Source: Prorocentrum cordatum
Lineage: Eukaryota > Sar > Dinophyceae > Prorocentrales > Prorocentraceae
Direction of reading: 5' to 3'
Length of the DNA stretch: 64,000 nucleotides
Assembly: GCA_963575745.1 (NCBI GenBank)
Contig: CAUYUJ010005625.1
Location: 239,146 to 303,145 of the forward strand
Shown here: in pieces, positions 31,010-39,720 of the stretch
Layout: each line of letters opens with the position of its first letter
Numbering within the stretch: position 1 is the stretch's first letter
Translations under genes and position numbers: made by a program
The notes under the pieces: model-generated
The model's input: the letters and a program-made list of their open reading frames with translations, nothing else
The model's database searches: none
Told to the model about the DNA's origin: nothing

Positions 31010-31945
31010 AAGGATGTCTCAGGCAAAATGCTTGTTTTCACGTCCCGCTCGCAGGAATTCCGAGGATGTCTCGCGCGTGCCGCGTCCCGCGCGCAGGAAT
31101 TTCGCGGATGTCTCGACTAATTCGTTTGTTTTGCCAGGATTTCCTTGGATTTTGGCAGGATGTCTCGAGCGAAACGTTTGTCCCCAGCACGTTCCGTAGC
31201 GCGTCCCCTTGGCACGTCCCGCGGTGCGTCCCCATGGCACGTCCCTTGGCACGTCGCTGGGCGCGTCCCTTGAGACGTTCCGCGGCGCGTCCTCCTGGCA
31301 TGTCCCCCTGTCAATTAGCTCTGGGGCAGCTACTCTGTGTTCAGGCAGCTGGAGCTTAAGATCGAGATCAGCTCGGTCAGGACTCGGATGCAAAGAAGGA
31401 CTCGATCCACGAGGCTATAGAGCACAATCGCGGCATGGCGCATCGCAATTCAGCACGGCGCAGCACAGCACAGCCCTCGGCACGGTACATCAAGATCGAT
31501 ACACTCAGCATTGCAACTTGGCACGTTCCTTGGCACGTTCCGTGGCGCGTCCCCTTGCGAGTCTCCCTTGCACGTCGCGTGGCGCTGGCACATCCCGTGG
31601 CACATCCATTGGCACGTTCCGTAGCGCGTCCCCTTGGCACGTCCCGCGGTGCGTCCCCATGGCACGTCCCCTGGCGCGTTGACTGGCGCGTCCCCTGGGA
31701 CGTTTCGCGGCGCGTCCTCCTGACATGCTCCCCTGTCCATCAGCTCTGGGGCAGCTACTCTGTGTTCAGGCAGCTCGAGCTTAAGATCGAGATCAGTTCG
31801 GTCAGGACTCGGATGCAAAGGAGGACTCGATCCATGATGCTGTAGAGCACATTCGCGGCATGGCACATCGCAATTCAGCACGGTGCAGCACAGCACAGCC
31901 CCCGGCAGGGTACATCGAGATCGATACACTCAGCATTGCATTTGC
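31010..31945. repeat. Composite block: R2 words, then R4-R5-R4-R5
   Basis: GGATGTCTCGAGCGAAACG words (R2) at 31010-31180 lead into R4 (GGCACGTCCC / GGCGCGTCCC minisatellite, 31160-31310 and 31518-31734). R4 alternates with R5 (about 205 bp, 31311-31517 and 31735-31943). R5 begins TCAATTAGCTCTGGGGCAGC and contains CGAGCTTAAGAT, CAGTTCGGTCAGGACTCGGA, ATAGAGCACAATCGCGGCAT and CAAGATCGATACACTCAGCA. The R4+R5 period is about 420 bp. Confidence 0.9.
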
Positions 31946-32035
31946 CCGTCACCCAATCAGGTGTCTTTGAAAACGCTGCCATGTGTTACAGTTCTATATT
32001 CCTTTCCGGGTTCGTGGGTCGATCATGTTCGTTTT
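31945..32035. repeat. Repeat R6 (GCCCGTCACCCAATCAGG ... GGGTCGATCATG), copy 1
   Basis: GCCCGTCACCCAATCAGGTG, TTTGAAAACGCTGCCATG and TTCCTTTCCGGGTTCGTGGG follow directly after the last R5 unit. The same junction occurs at 36129 and 41258. Confidence 0.85.
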
Positions 32036-32110
32036 TGGCAGGGAGGTACAGAAAAACAGGCAGAGCAGAACGGACAACAGAACGACAACAACACGAAACA
32101 CAACGTTTAG

Positions 32111-32343
32111 GTGATCGTTTTGTTTATTAATTGTTTTGCCGAACGTCGCGGGCCCTCGCCCCCCCCCTCCCCCCCTCTTTGGAGCAGATCTTGGCCGCTT
32201 TGGGCGCCTGTTTTGAGCGGGTGGAGCCTCCCCCAGAGGCAGCTTTCTTGCAAACAGTCGCACTGAGCAGAGGTCCAGAGCCAGACCCCCTCCTCCCCCC
32301 TCCCATTCCGCCCAATGTCGAAACGTCGAATAAAAACGCTCAC
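32111..32343. mobile_element. MITE family E (GTGATCGTTTT TIR), copy 1
   Basis: The left end GTGATCGTTTTGTTTATTAA is mirrored by ATAAAAACGCTCAC at the right. Interior: GCGGGCCCTCGCCCC, GGAGCAGATCTTGGCCG, CCAGACCCCCTCCTCCC and CGCCCAATGTCGAAACG. An inverted copy lies at 37426, and a third starts at about 63968 and runs out of the window. Confidence 0.75.
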
Positions 32344-32385
32344 CTACTCTCCCTCGGCGCTATACTCGAATCGGCCGGAGGGATT

Positions 32386-32600
32386 TGCATTACTTTTTTG
32401 ACTTCGGCTGTGTTTTTCCCGGAAAGGGCATAAGCCCAGGGTTCTCTTTTAGTTGGTTTACCTCCGGGTTTGACTTGAGGTGGGCCGGCGAATTTCTTTT
32501 GCGATACATATCGAGGTCGAGGTGGGCCGGCGAATTAAAATTTGAGGATGTCCCTAGCGAAACGCTGATTTTTGAAATCGCGATTGATAAATCACAGGGT
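32386..32600. repeat. Repeat R1, copy 2 (with R2 word)
   Basis: Full R1 order from GTTTTTCCCGGAAAGGGC to the second GGGCCGGCGAATTAAAAT. It is followed by GAGGATGTCCCTAGCGAAAC and TTTTTGAAATCGCGATTGAT, the tail also seen at 39020, 45540 and 52440. Confidence 0.85.
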
Positions 32601-32635
32601 GCGGGACACGTTTTGGTCAGGGGCATGGATTACGT

Positions 32636-32822
32636 AATGCCTATAGATTGGCCCCATCCAGGGGTACGTAATTGTTCCTATAGATGGGCCCTCTCGTACC
32701 TATCGATTGGCTCTCTCCAGGGGCACGAGTACGTGTATGTTTTACGTATATTCCTATAGATTTGCCCTCTCCAGGAATACGTGTGTTCCCATAGATTGGC
32801 CCCATCCAGGGGCACGCATGCG
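32636..32822. repeat. CCTATAGATTGGCCCTCTCC minisatellite (left part, split by retrocopy 2)
   Basis: Units of 35-45 bp built on CCTATAGATTGGCCC, TCTCCAGGGGCACG and ACGTGTGTTCC. The array continues at 34741-34870 after retrocopy 2. Confidence 0.88.
32809..32822. repeat. Target-site duplication of retrocopy 2, left copy
   Basis: GGGGCACGCATGCG, identical to 34741-34754. GGGGCACG alone is common in the array, but the CATGCG part occurs only in these two places. Confidence 0.93.
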
Positions 32823-32823
32823 C

Positions 32824-32890
32824 TCCGTAGCCATTTTGGCTCAAGCCATTTTGGCTCAAGCCATTTTGGCTCAAGCCATTTTGGCTCAAG
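32824..32890 (+). other. Relict DinoSL, four perfect tandem copies (22 + 15 + 15 + 15 nt)
   Basis: 32824-32845 is the complete 22-nt DinoSL (starting TCCGTAG). 32846-32860, 32861-32875 and 32876-32890 are three exact copies of CCATTTTGGCTCAAG, the SL after its internal AG. This is the structure expected when a new leader is trans-spliced onto the AG inside an older genomic leader, three times over. DNA-level slippage of a 15-bp unit would look the same and cannot be excluded. Confidence 0.95.
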
Positions 32891-32958
32891 CCGTTCCCTT
32901 TCTGTTCGCTCTCGTTTTGGGCCCCGCGCGAGGCCGCAGTGATCGGACGCTTGGGGAG

Positions 32959-34530
32959 ATGGCTGTGGGCGGCGGCCAAGCAGCCCGCGAGGCTGCTGAG
33001 CCGCCATGCGCTGGGGGCTCCCTCTGGCCCGCGAGGCGCTCCAGGCAGGCGGCGGCTCGCGCTGCCTGCGCTGGGCGGCTGCAGGCGGCCCTGGCGCGGG
33101 TGACCGACCTCGAGGCGGAGTGCGCGCGGCTCCAGGCGGGGCTGGGCCACGCGCTGGACGCTAGCCAGGCGGTGGCCACGGCTGCGGCGCGCGCATCCGC
33201 GCAGGAGGCCCGCGGCTCCGCGACCCCTGCGGCGGATGCTGTCCATGACGGTGGTGGTCTTCCTGGTGCTGGCTCTGGCGGCGACGTCGACAGCTTGTGC
33301 GAGGACTCCGCGGACCTGGACGGCAAGAGGGACCCGCCGCTCCGCGCCTCGGTCCCCGAGGTCGTCGCAAGGCTGGCGCTGGTCGCGCCCGTCATGGCGG
33401 CGGACCTCTTCAACGAGCCTGCAGCCACCCTGGACGTCGGGCGTCGGAACGTGGTCTGCCACAACCCGACGATCTCGGCGGCGGAGGTGCGCAGGCTATC
33501 TCAGCGGGCGCTCAACCGCCTGCAACGCTCGGCTGCTCCGAGGGCACGGCGGGGTCGGCATGGGGGGCAGCCTCTTCACGGTCGCAGCGCTGGTGTTCGC
33601 GGCCGTGGAGCTCTTCCTCCTCTTCGCCCTGCTGGTGCTGGGCCTCCGGTGCGGCTGCGGCCGCCTCGCGGGGCTTCCGGCGCCCTGCCCCACCGGCGCC
33701 AGCCCGCGGCTCGCTCGGCCGCCGAGGGCGTGTCGGCTTCCTGGGAGGTCGCCTGCCGCCGCGGGCGCAGCCTCCCAGCGGGCGCCCGCTTCGCTCTCGC
33801 TGATCGGGCGCGTCTTTCGGCTGCCCACGTGCCCGCCCCGCTCGCCTCGGGGCCCCGATGGTGGAAAGGGGACCTCGAGCATGCGGAGCAGGGCTCGGCC
33901 AGGCAGCTTGCCTGCCACGAGTTCGGAGGCGACCTGAAGGAGCTGGACGGCTTCAACCACTCCGCGGCGTGCGCGAGTGCGGCCTCGAGCGCGCCCCCTT
34001 CGGCTCGTGACTCGGACTTCGTGGCGGCGGAGGGCCCCGAGGCTCTCATCGTCGGCGCTGCGGCTGACGACGTCGACGACGGGCAGGGAGACGCCTCCGT
34101 GGTGTTCATTTCGGCCGACGGGCTCGAGGAAGGGCCCGAGGAGGATGTCGTGGAGGAGGCGCACGGTGGCATGCTGGAGCTGGTGGTGGGGGACGCCGCG
34201 GCCCTCGCGCCCGCTCCCCAGCTTGGTGCGGCGGTTCGTGCTCGCCTTCGCCTCGATCGTCTCCGACTTCAGGTCGTCAAGGGTGCCGCGGTGCCCATCG
34301 ACGACCGCGACCTCCGCAGACCTGGCTGGCAGGCCGCCGATGCCGCAGCTGGGGTGGAGGTGCCCCCGACGCCTGCCCAGCAGCGCGAGGGGCTCCGCTG
34401 GGTGAGACGGCTTCTCGCTGTTCCTGGGGCCTGGCACGGAGGCGCGGTCTGGGAGCCTGAGTCCATCGAAGAGGCGGCCAGACGCATCGACGGCGAAGGC
34501 TCGCGCCGCGCCCGCCGTGCCGCTCGCTGA
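32959..34530 (+). CDS. Unrecognised protein carried by retrocopy 2
   Basis: The ATG at 32959 follows a 68-nt leader after the last SL and opens 523 codons without an intron. No family is recognised. Residues about 42-74 (LQAALARVTDLEAECARLQA) could form a coiled coil. Residues about 147-190 look like normal protein (AEVRRLSQRALNRLQR). Residues about 358-404 are acidic (DDVDDGQGD, EEGPEEDVVEE). The C-terminus has QREGLRWVRRLLAVPGAWHG. Between about 33540 and 33850 this frame turns Arg/Pro/Gly-rich while the next frame has an ATG at 33560 and a clear membrane helix (TVAALVFAAVELFLLFALLV). The true protein may therefore change frame there because of indels, or a second ORF may overlap. A 411-codon antisense ORF is regarded as a shadow. 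Confidence 0.5.
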   Translation: MAVGGGQAAREAAEPPCAGGSLWPARRSRQAAARAACAGRLQAALARVTDLEAECARLQAGLGHALDASQAVATAAARASAQEARGSATPAADAVHDGGGLPGAGSGGDVDSLCEDSADLDGKRDPPLRASVPEVVARLALVAPVMAADLFNEPAATLDVGRRNVVCHNPTISAAEVRRLSQRALNRLQRSAAPRARRGRHGGQPLHGRSAGVRGRGALPPLRPAGAGPPVRLRPPRGASGALPHRRQPAARSAAEGVSASWEVACRRGRSLPAGARFALADRARLSAAHVPAPLASGPRWWKGDLEHAEQGSARQLACHEFGGDLKELDGFNHSAACASAASSAPPSARDSDFVAAEGPEALIVGAAADDVDDGQGDASVVFISADGLEEGPEEDVVEEAHGGMLELVVGDAAALAPAPQLGAAVRARLRLDRLRLQVVKGAAVPIDDRDLRRPGWQAADAAAGVEVPPTPAQQREGLRWVRRLLAVPGAWHGGAVWEPESIEEAARRIDGEGSRRARRAAR

Positions 34531-34740
34531 CCCAGCGCGCCCGCTGCCGCGGCGACACTCCTCGAGCTGTTGCGGTAGCCTCTGGGCGCTTTTCTGCTTC
34601 TCACCTTTTGTGGGAGGCGCCGCATTGCCCTTGCCATCTATCTTGCAAGCGTGCCTGCGGCTGGCCGCATTTTGCGGCTCTCGCCTTCGTGGCGGCAGGA
34701 TCGGCTCGTGCTGCACGGGCTGCCTTGTCATTATAAAAAA

Positions 34741-34754
34741 GGGGCACGCATGCG
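34741..34754. repeat. Target-site duplication of retrocopy 2, right copy
   Basis: GGGGCACGCATGCG, directly after the A6 tract and identical to 32809-32822. Confidence 0.93.
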
Positions 34755-34875
34755 TGTGTTTTTTTACGTATGTTCCTATAGATGGGCCCTCTCATTACCT
34801 ATAGATTGGCCCTCTCCAGGATTACGTGTGTTCCCATCGATTGGCCCTCTCCAGGGGCACGAATCCGTGTATTTT
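34741..34875. repeat. CCTATAGATTGGCCC minisatellite (right part)
   Basis: Continues the array cut by retrocopy 2, with the same CCTATAGATTGGCCC and TCTCCAGGGGCACG words. Confidence 0.88.
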
Positions 34876-34888
34876 TCCGTATATTGTT

Positions 34889-35055
34889 TTACGTGCCCAG
34901 GCCACCCAGGTGGGATATCTAACATGTATGTCCGAGCAAGCACCACGTGCTTCCACGTGCCCAGGCCACCCAGGTGTGTATCTAACATGGTTGCCCAGAG
35001 CTGGTCCCACGTGTTTTTACGTGTCCAGGCCACCCAGGTGGGTATCTAATAACAT
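34889..35055. repeat. CCAGGCCACCCAGG minisatellite, about three units
   Basis: Units of about 60 bp: CGTGCCCAGGCCACCCAGGT, GGTATCTAACATG, CACGTG and TTTTACGTG. The same array, longer, lies at 41340-42055. Confidence 0.88.
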
Positions 35056-35203
35056 GATTGTTTTAGGGAGCGCGGCCGTGGGAACGCGGACGCAGCGCAT
35101 TTTACGAGGGATCGTGGCCCAGGGAGAGCGGACGCAACATAACTTACGAGGGATCGTGGTTTCGGGAGCGCAGCCACAGCTTCATTTACTATTCGAAGAA
35201 TGA
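35055..35203. repeat. Repeat R3 (GGATCGTGGCCCTGGGAGCGCGGACGCAGCG), short block
   Basis: Three units of about 42 bp containing GAGCGCGGCCGTGG, GGGATCGTGGCCC and GCGGACGCAGC words. Confidence 0.8.
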
Positions 35204-35348
35204 GAACTATGCACATACACCGATTCTGGCCAGGCCCATCCTGAGCCCAGGATCGGTGCATACGCCCTCCTACCTCGGCTAGGAAGGTATATGCACCGAT
35301 CCTGGGTCAAGGATGGGCCTTGCCAGGATCGGTGCATGTGCACAGTTC
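35204..35348. repeat. Foldback element with 59-bp arms
   Basis: The left arm (35204-35262) and right arm (35290-35348) are inverted copies, differing at only about 7 of 59 positions. The repeated word CACCGATCCTGG sits twice in each arm, so each arm is itself a short direct repeat. The 27-bp loop is CGCCCTCCTACCTCGGCTAGG-like. Inserted within an R3 block. Confidence 0.88.
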
Positions 35349-35359
35349 CCTTCGCCCGA

Positions 35360-35665
35360 ACTACGGATCGTGGCCCTGGGAGCGCGGGCGCAGCGTACTT
35401 TAACTTACCATGGAGCGCGGTCCTGGGGGGGGGCGAGCACAGCGTAGTTTACAGGGGATCGCGGCCCAGGGAGAGCGCCCACGCCGCAATCTAATCTGCG
35501 ATGGATCGCGGCCCTGGGAGCGCGGGCGCAGCGCGGGCGCAGCGTAGTTTTCGAGGCATCGTGGCCCATGGAGGGCGAGAGCGGACGCAGCGTAGTTTTC
35601 CAGGGATCGTGGCCCTGGGAGCGCGGACGCAGCGTAATTTACGAGGGGTCCTGGCCCTGGGTCAG
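35360..35665. repeat. Repeat R3 block
   Basis: About seven units of 40-45 bp around GGATCGTGGCCCTGGGAGCG and CGGACGCAGCGTA. Confidence 0.88.
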
Positions 35666-36225
35666 GGACGTCCCGCTGCAAATTTCCCTGACGCGTTCAC
35701 TGGCACGTTTCCTGGCGCGTTCCCTGGCACGTTCCCTGGCACGTTCCGTGGCGCATCCCGTGGCGAGTCCCCCTGGCACGTCGCGCGGGGCGTCCCCCTG
35801 GCACGTCCCATGGCACGTCCATTGGCACGTTCCGTAGCGCGTCCCCTTGGCACGTCCCGCGGTGCGTCTCTATGGCACGTCCCCTGGCCGTTCCGCGGCG
35901 CGTCCCCCTGGCATGTCCCCCTGTCAGTTAACCCCGGGTTAGCTCTGGGGCAGCTACTATGTGCTCAGGCAGCTTGAGCTCAAGATCCAGATCAGTTCGA
36001 TCAGGACTCGGATGCAAAGGAGGACTCTATCCACAACGCTATAGAGCACAATCGCGGCATGGCACATCACAAGTCAATACGGCGCAGCACAGCACAGCCC
36101 TTGGCACATCAAGATCGATACGTTCAGCATTGCAATTGCCCGTTGCCTGATCAGGTGAATTGAAAACGTTGTCATGCTTCACATTTCTCTATTCCTTTCC
36201 GGGTTCGAGGGTCGATCATATGTTT
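35666..36225. repeat. R4-R5-R6 block
   Basis: R4 (CTGGCACGTTCCCTGGCGCG type, 35690-35924), R5 (35925-36133) and R6 (36129-36225, TTCCTTTCCGGGTTCGAGGG). This follows R3 and repeats the module order seen elsewhere. Confidence 0.88.
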
Positions 36226-36465
36226 TTCGTCTTGGTGGGGAGGTAAAGGAAAACAGGCAGAGCAAGCAAAAAGAACAACAAAACGAAAGCAACACGAAAC
36301 ACAACGCTTAGGTCCAGCCCTGGCACAGGGACCAACCTGCTGAGAGTCGCTGCGGCATAGCTTTGGTGGCGCAGAGGGTCCGAGGCTGGAGCTTATCCAT
36401 GTCCACCTCGCCGCCTAGGAGACCGGTCTTCCTGGACCTCGGGGGGCGGCGTGCATGGATATAGT

Positions 36466-36629
36466 TTAAGTCGGGCACGTCCCTCTCCAGGAGGAAGATC
36501 TCCAAACATAGGCAACAAATGGTAGAGAGTCGATTTTTTTTTGAGTATCTTTTGGGTACTTGGGCGTATGCTTGACTATTTTTGACTCTTCCGGCAGAAT
36601 CCGCCTGTAGGGGGACATGCCCGACCTAA
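36466..36629. mobile_element. hAT-like MITE, copy 4
   Basis: The left end TTAAGTCGGGCACGTCCC pairs with the right end GGGGGACATGCCCGACCTAA. Flanks ATATAGT (36459-36465) and ATATAGT (36630-36636) are a perfect 7-bp direct repeat, one base shorter than in copies 1 and 2. 164 bp. Confidence 0.9.
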
Positions 36630-36636
36630 ATATAGT

Positions 36637-37129
36637 CGGGCCCCAGGGGCTCCAGTTATATCCATATCCACCTCCCGGTTGTCCGACATCGGCTCCCCAG
36701 GGCGGTGGGTATGGGTGAATCCCCGCCCCGCGGAGGGGAAGGGCGTGGGGGCCAGAGCGTGGACTCCAAAGTCATGGGCCTCGACGTGGGAGCTCGGAGA
36801 GTCACCGCCGTTACACACCTTTCGTTGAAGGTGGGTTTTTCGAATCCCCGGATCCCAGTCCACTGTATGCGCCTCCTTGCTGCAATCATCGAGTAGGTTC
36901 CCCTCTCCCCTCCTTCAGGGGGCGTGCGGAGATCCAATCTATTTTCGCCACCTTCCTGCTTCATGTTTCTACCCATTTCTTCCGACTGATGGGTAACCAG
37001 GATTGATGGTTCATCGCCAACACCTATGTCTCGAGCCCCGAGCCGAAAATCGAAACATGCGGCATATCAGTTTGGTCACGAATGCAGTTTTGTTGCAAGT
37101 ACAGCCGCCGCTAGAGCGCCGATCTCGGC
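36637..37129. other. Unannotated stretch
   Basis: No gene or repeat family recognised. Confidence 0.4.
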
Positions 37130-37425
37130 TCCCCCGCATGGCCCATTTCGCTCCGATCCATCCGATTCGGTATGGATCTTGACGAGCCCGACCCGATTCG
37201 ATTCCAGCACCCGGAAGATCCGATTCGGCCCGACGCTTGCATGTCATCGATGTGCGACTCGGCGCTACCGATCCGATCCGATTCGGACTCCGCGCCGATG
37301 CAGGCCAATCCGTCGTACATTCCGATTCGATCGATCTTCGAGTCGAAATGTGCGTCGGATCGGGAAACCGGGAGATTGGGTCGAATCCAATCGGTCAGCA
37401 TCGAATCGGGAAATCGTTTCGACTC
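37130..37425. repeat. GATTCG-rich degenerate repeat
   Basis: Dense CCGATTCG, GATCCGATTCGG and CGATTCGATCG words, like 20300-20540. Confidence 0.65.
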
Positions 37426-37659
37426 GTGAGCGTTTCCTTATTCGGCGTTTCGACATTGGGCGGAAGGAGGGGGGGGAGGGGGGTCTGGCTCCAGGCCTCT
37501 GCTTAGTGCGGCTATTTGGATCCGTGCGTCCATTATGGGGGAGGCTCCGCACACTCGAAACGGGCGTCCAAAACAGCCAAGATCTACTCCATGGGGGGGG
37601 AAGGGGGGGTGCGAGGGCCCGCGCCGATCGTCAAAACAACGAATAACAAAAACGACCAC
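37426..37659. mobile_element. MITE family E, copy 2 (inverted relative to copy 1)
   Basis: Runs from GTGAGCGTTTCCTTATTCGG to AACGAATAACAAAAACGACCAC. Reverse-complemented, it follows copy 1 through GCGGGCCCTCG, GAGTAGATCTTGGC and CCAGACCCCCTC. Confidence 0.75.
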
Positions 37660-37752
37660 CTCGACCCGAGTTCCCAACTCGATGCCGACCGATCCTGCAC
37701 TGTGGGGTGCCGTGGCCTCCGAGAGGGGGCGCGGCCCTTCGATCGCTGCCCC

Positions 37753-37827
37753 CCCCTCCTCCTCCTCCTCCTCCTCCTCCTCCTCCTCCTCCTCCTCCTC
37801 CTCCTCCTCCTCCTCCTCTTTGCCGCT
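37753..37827. repeat. CTC trinucleotide tract
   Basis: About 75 bp of CTC/CCT repeats. Confidence 0.95.
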
Positions 37828-38384
37828 GCGCCCTCTCGGCGCCGCCCCCCCCCCCAACTCGCCGTGGTGGGCCAGGCGTGGTCGGGGGGAGCCGTGGGGG
37901 CCTCCGCCCGGGGCCAGCCGCGAGCCCTACCCTCGAGGAGAGGCAACATAGATTGATAGCGGCGCAGTCTGCGCGCAGGGCGCTTGTTATCCATTGGGGC
38001 CGCTGCGTGAGGCCTCGTCCGGCGCGTAGCTGTTGCCTCGCGCGTCGCCGCTGCTTTACTTTTCTCGCGTTTCCTCTGCCTAATTAGTCTCTGCGTATCC
38101 CGCTTTGACCTGACTCGCCGCCGGCGCGCTCGGCCGCGGCCGCTGACTAAAAAAAGTAAAGCGCTTGTGGGGGGCGCTGCCGAGAGCGCCGAAGCGCACG
38201 TCTGGGGAGCTGGCAAGATTACACAACGCCTGTGGGAGACGCTTGCCAGGGCGCCGGAAAGCATGCCTGGGAAGCCTGCAGGCTTCCAGAAGCAGGCTTC
38301 CAAGGAGCTTCGAGAGAGCTTTGGGGGACCTTCTGGAGAACTTCGGGGCGCGCATATTGGGAACGAGTAGGAAGACGCGCGCAG
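37828..38384. other. Unannotated stretch
   Basis: Includes a C run at 37842 and a region with GCTTCCAGAAGCAGGCTTCC short inversions at 38280-38310. No gene recognised. Confidence 0.4.
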
Positions 38385-38570
38385 TAGATGGGCTCGGAGG
38401 ATCGCGCCGCATCGCCGATGCATCGGCGATGCGGCTCGATGTGGAGTCCGTGTTTCCCCACGCCGACGTCGCCAGTGCATCGCCAGTGCATCGCCGATGC
38501 ATCGCCGATGCAATGCCGAGGCAGCGCCGATGCGGCACGATCCTCCGACCCCATCTACTCCGACCCCATC
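38385..38570. repeat. Foldback family 2, most complete copy
   Basis: The left arm GATGGGCTCGGAGGATCGCG, GCCGCATCGCCGATGC is mirrored on the right by GCGCCGATGCGGC, ACGATCCTCCGACCCCATC, and a second TACTCCGACCCCATC. The centre is a run of CGATGCATCG palindromes. Confidence 0.75.
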
Positions 38571-38805
38571 TGGGAGGCCTCTACTGGTGCGCGTTGGTGG
38601 TCGAAACGCCCCGTTTCCATGCAGAATCAGCGTGCTCCGTCGCCAAGTCAGGCAGCGCTGGCCTCCTGTCTCGGGGGCACCTTGCCTGTTCCATGGACCT
38701 GGCGCCAACGCGCCACATCCGCGCATCCCCATGTTTCGCGTGCGCCGCTACAGCTTTCGGGCCAATCTCCAGACATGCTCGCGTCGTGAACAGGAACAGG
38801 AGGAA

Positions 38806-39070
38806 GGCTTTTTCCCAGAAAGGGTGGAGGCCCAGGGTTTTCTTTTAGTAGGTTTACCCCCGGGATCGACATGAGACGGGCCGGCGAACTTATTCATGGA
38901 AAGGGCGTCGGCCCAAAGTTCTAATAGGTGTTTACCCTCCGAATCGACTTGCGACGGGCCGGCGATTTTTGTTGTTATTCTCTGCGATGAATAACGAGTT
39001 CGAAACGGGCCTGCGAATCATGTCCCGAGCGAAACGCTGGTATTTGAAATTCCGATGGATGAAAAACAAG
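38806..39070. repeat. Repeat R1, copy 3 (doubled)
   Basis: Two successive R1 heads (CCCAGAAAGGG, CCCAGGGTTTTCTTTTAGTA, then AAAGGGCGTCGGCCCAAAGT), with GACGGGCCGGCGA twice and the GATGTCCCGAGCGAAACGCT tail. Confidence 0.8.
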
Positions 39071-39094
39071 GTCGAGTGAGCATTTTCGTTTGTT

Positions 39095-39350
39095 GCGGAT
39101 GTCTCGGGCGAAACTATTGTTTTGCATATTTTGTTGAGGATGTCTCGAGCGAGGCGCTTGTTTTGTGCTATAGATCATTCCTCTCCTGGGGACCAGAATT
39201 CAGATGATGTCTCAGGTGAAATGCTTGTTTTCAAGTGCCCAGGTCTTGAGGATGTCGCGGGCGAGGCGCTGCGAGGATGTCTCGAGCGAAACGCGTGTTT
39301 TGCAGAATTCGAGCGGCATGGGCGCCCCAGGAGGCCCAGGTGGTTGTAAA
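39095..39350. repeat. Repeat R2 block
   Basis: GGATGTCTCGAGCGAAACGC words with CTTGTTTTG and TCCTCTCCTGGGGACCAGAA. The latter phrase recurs at 39789 and 52611 in the same position relative to R1. Confidence 0.82.
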
Positions 39351-39354
39351 ATCA

Positions 39355-39510
39355 AAGGAAAATGGCCCTGGCAGCGCGGACGCAGCATAATTCACGAGGG
39401 AGCGCAGTCCTAGGAGCGCGGACGCAGCGTAGTTTATGAGGGACTATGGCCCAGGGAAACCGGACGCAGCGTAATTTAATCGCTTCGCTCATTCCGCCGG
39501 CCCATATTGC
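39355..39510. repeat. Repeat R3 block followed by CGCTTCGCTCATTCCGCC repeat
   Basis: Three R3 units, then TAATTTAATCGCTTCGCTCA, shared with 28496. Confidence 0.78.
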
Positions 39511-39566
39511 CTCGCCGCTGTCGTTTGTCAGGGTGTTGTTGTCAATGCGGTGCGGTTGGGCGGCTC

Positions 39567-39720
39567 CCATTTCCCGGAAAGGGCGTGGGCCCAGGGTTCT
39601 CTTTTAGGGGTTTGCCCCCGGATCTGACGGCTGTAGGGCCGGCGAATTTCTTTTGCGATAGATAACGAGGTCGCCTAGGGCCGGCGGATTAAAAAGTCGA
39701 GGATGTCTCGAGCGAAACGT
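39567..39720. repeat. Repeat R1, copy 4
   Basis: TTTCCCGGAAAGGGCGTGGG, CCCAGGGTTCTCTTTTAG and two GGGCCGGCG(A/G)ATT words. Confidence 0.85.

Larger units (their letters stand above)
32824..34740 (+). mobile_element. Retrocopy 2: SL-tagged processed mRNA with four tandem SLs
   Basis: A 1,917-bp insertion from the first base of a perfect SL to an A6 tract at 34735-34740, flanked by a perfect 14-bp TSD. One extra C at 32823 separates the left TSD from the SL. If the insert and one TSD are removed, the array reads GGGGCACGCATGCGTGTG, T run, ACGTATGTTCCTATAGAT. This closely matches the neighbouring unit GGGGCACGAGTACGTGTATG, TTTTACGTATATTCC, so the empty site is reconstructed within the window. 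There are no introns. Confidence 0.95.

Noticed and set aside
31311-31517. R5 as a tRNA-derived SINE
   Set aside because: I looked for RNA polymerase III A and B boxes. GTTCGGTCAGG is only a loose B-box match, and no A-box fits at the expected distance.
33496-34731. 411-codon antisense ORF over retrocopy 2
   Set aside because: SL relicts, A tract and TSD fix the transcript orientation as plus. The antisense frame is Arg/Pro-rich and a GC shadow.
32111-37659. Inverted family E copies as terminal repeats of one large transposon
   Set aside because: The two copies are diverged, a third copy exists at the window end, and the interior consists of unrelated repeats and an independent retrocopy.
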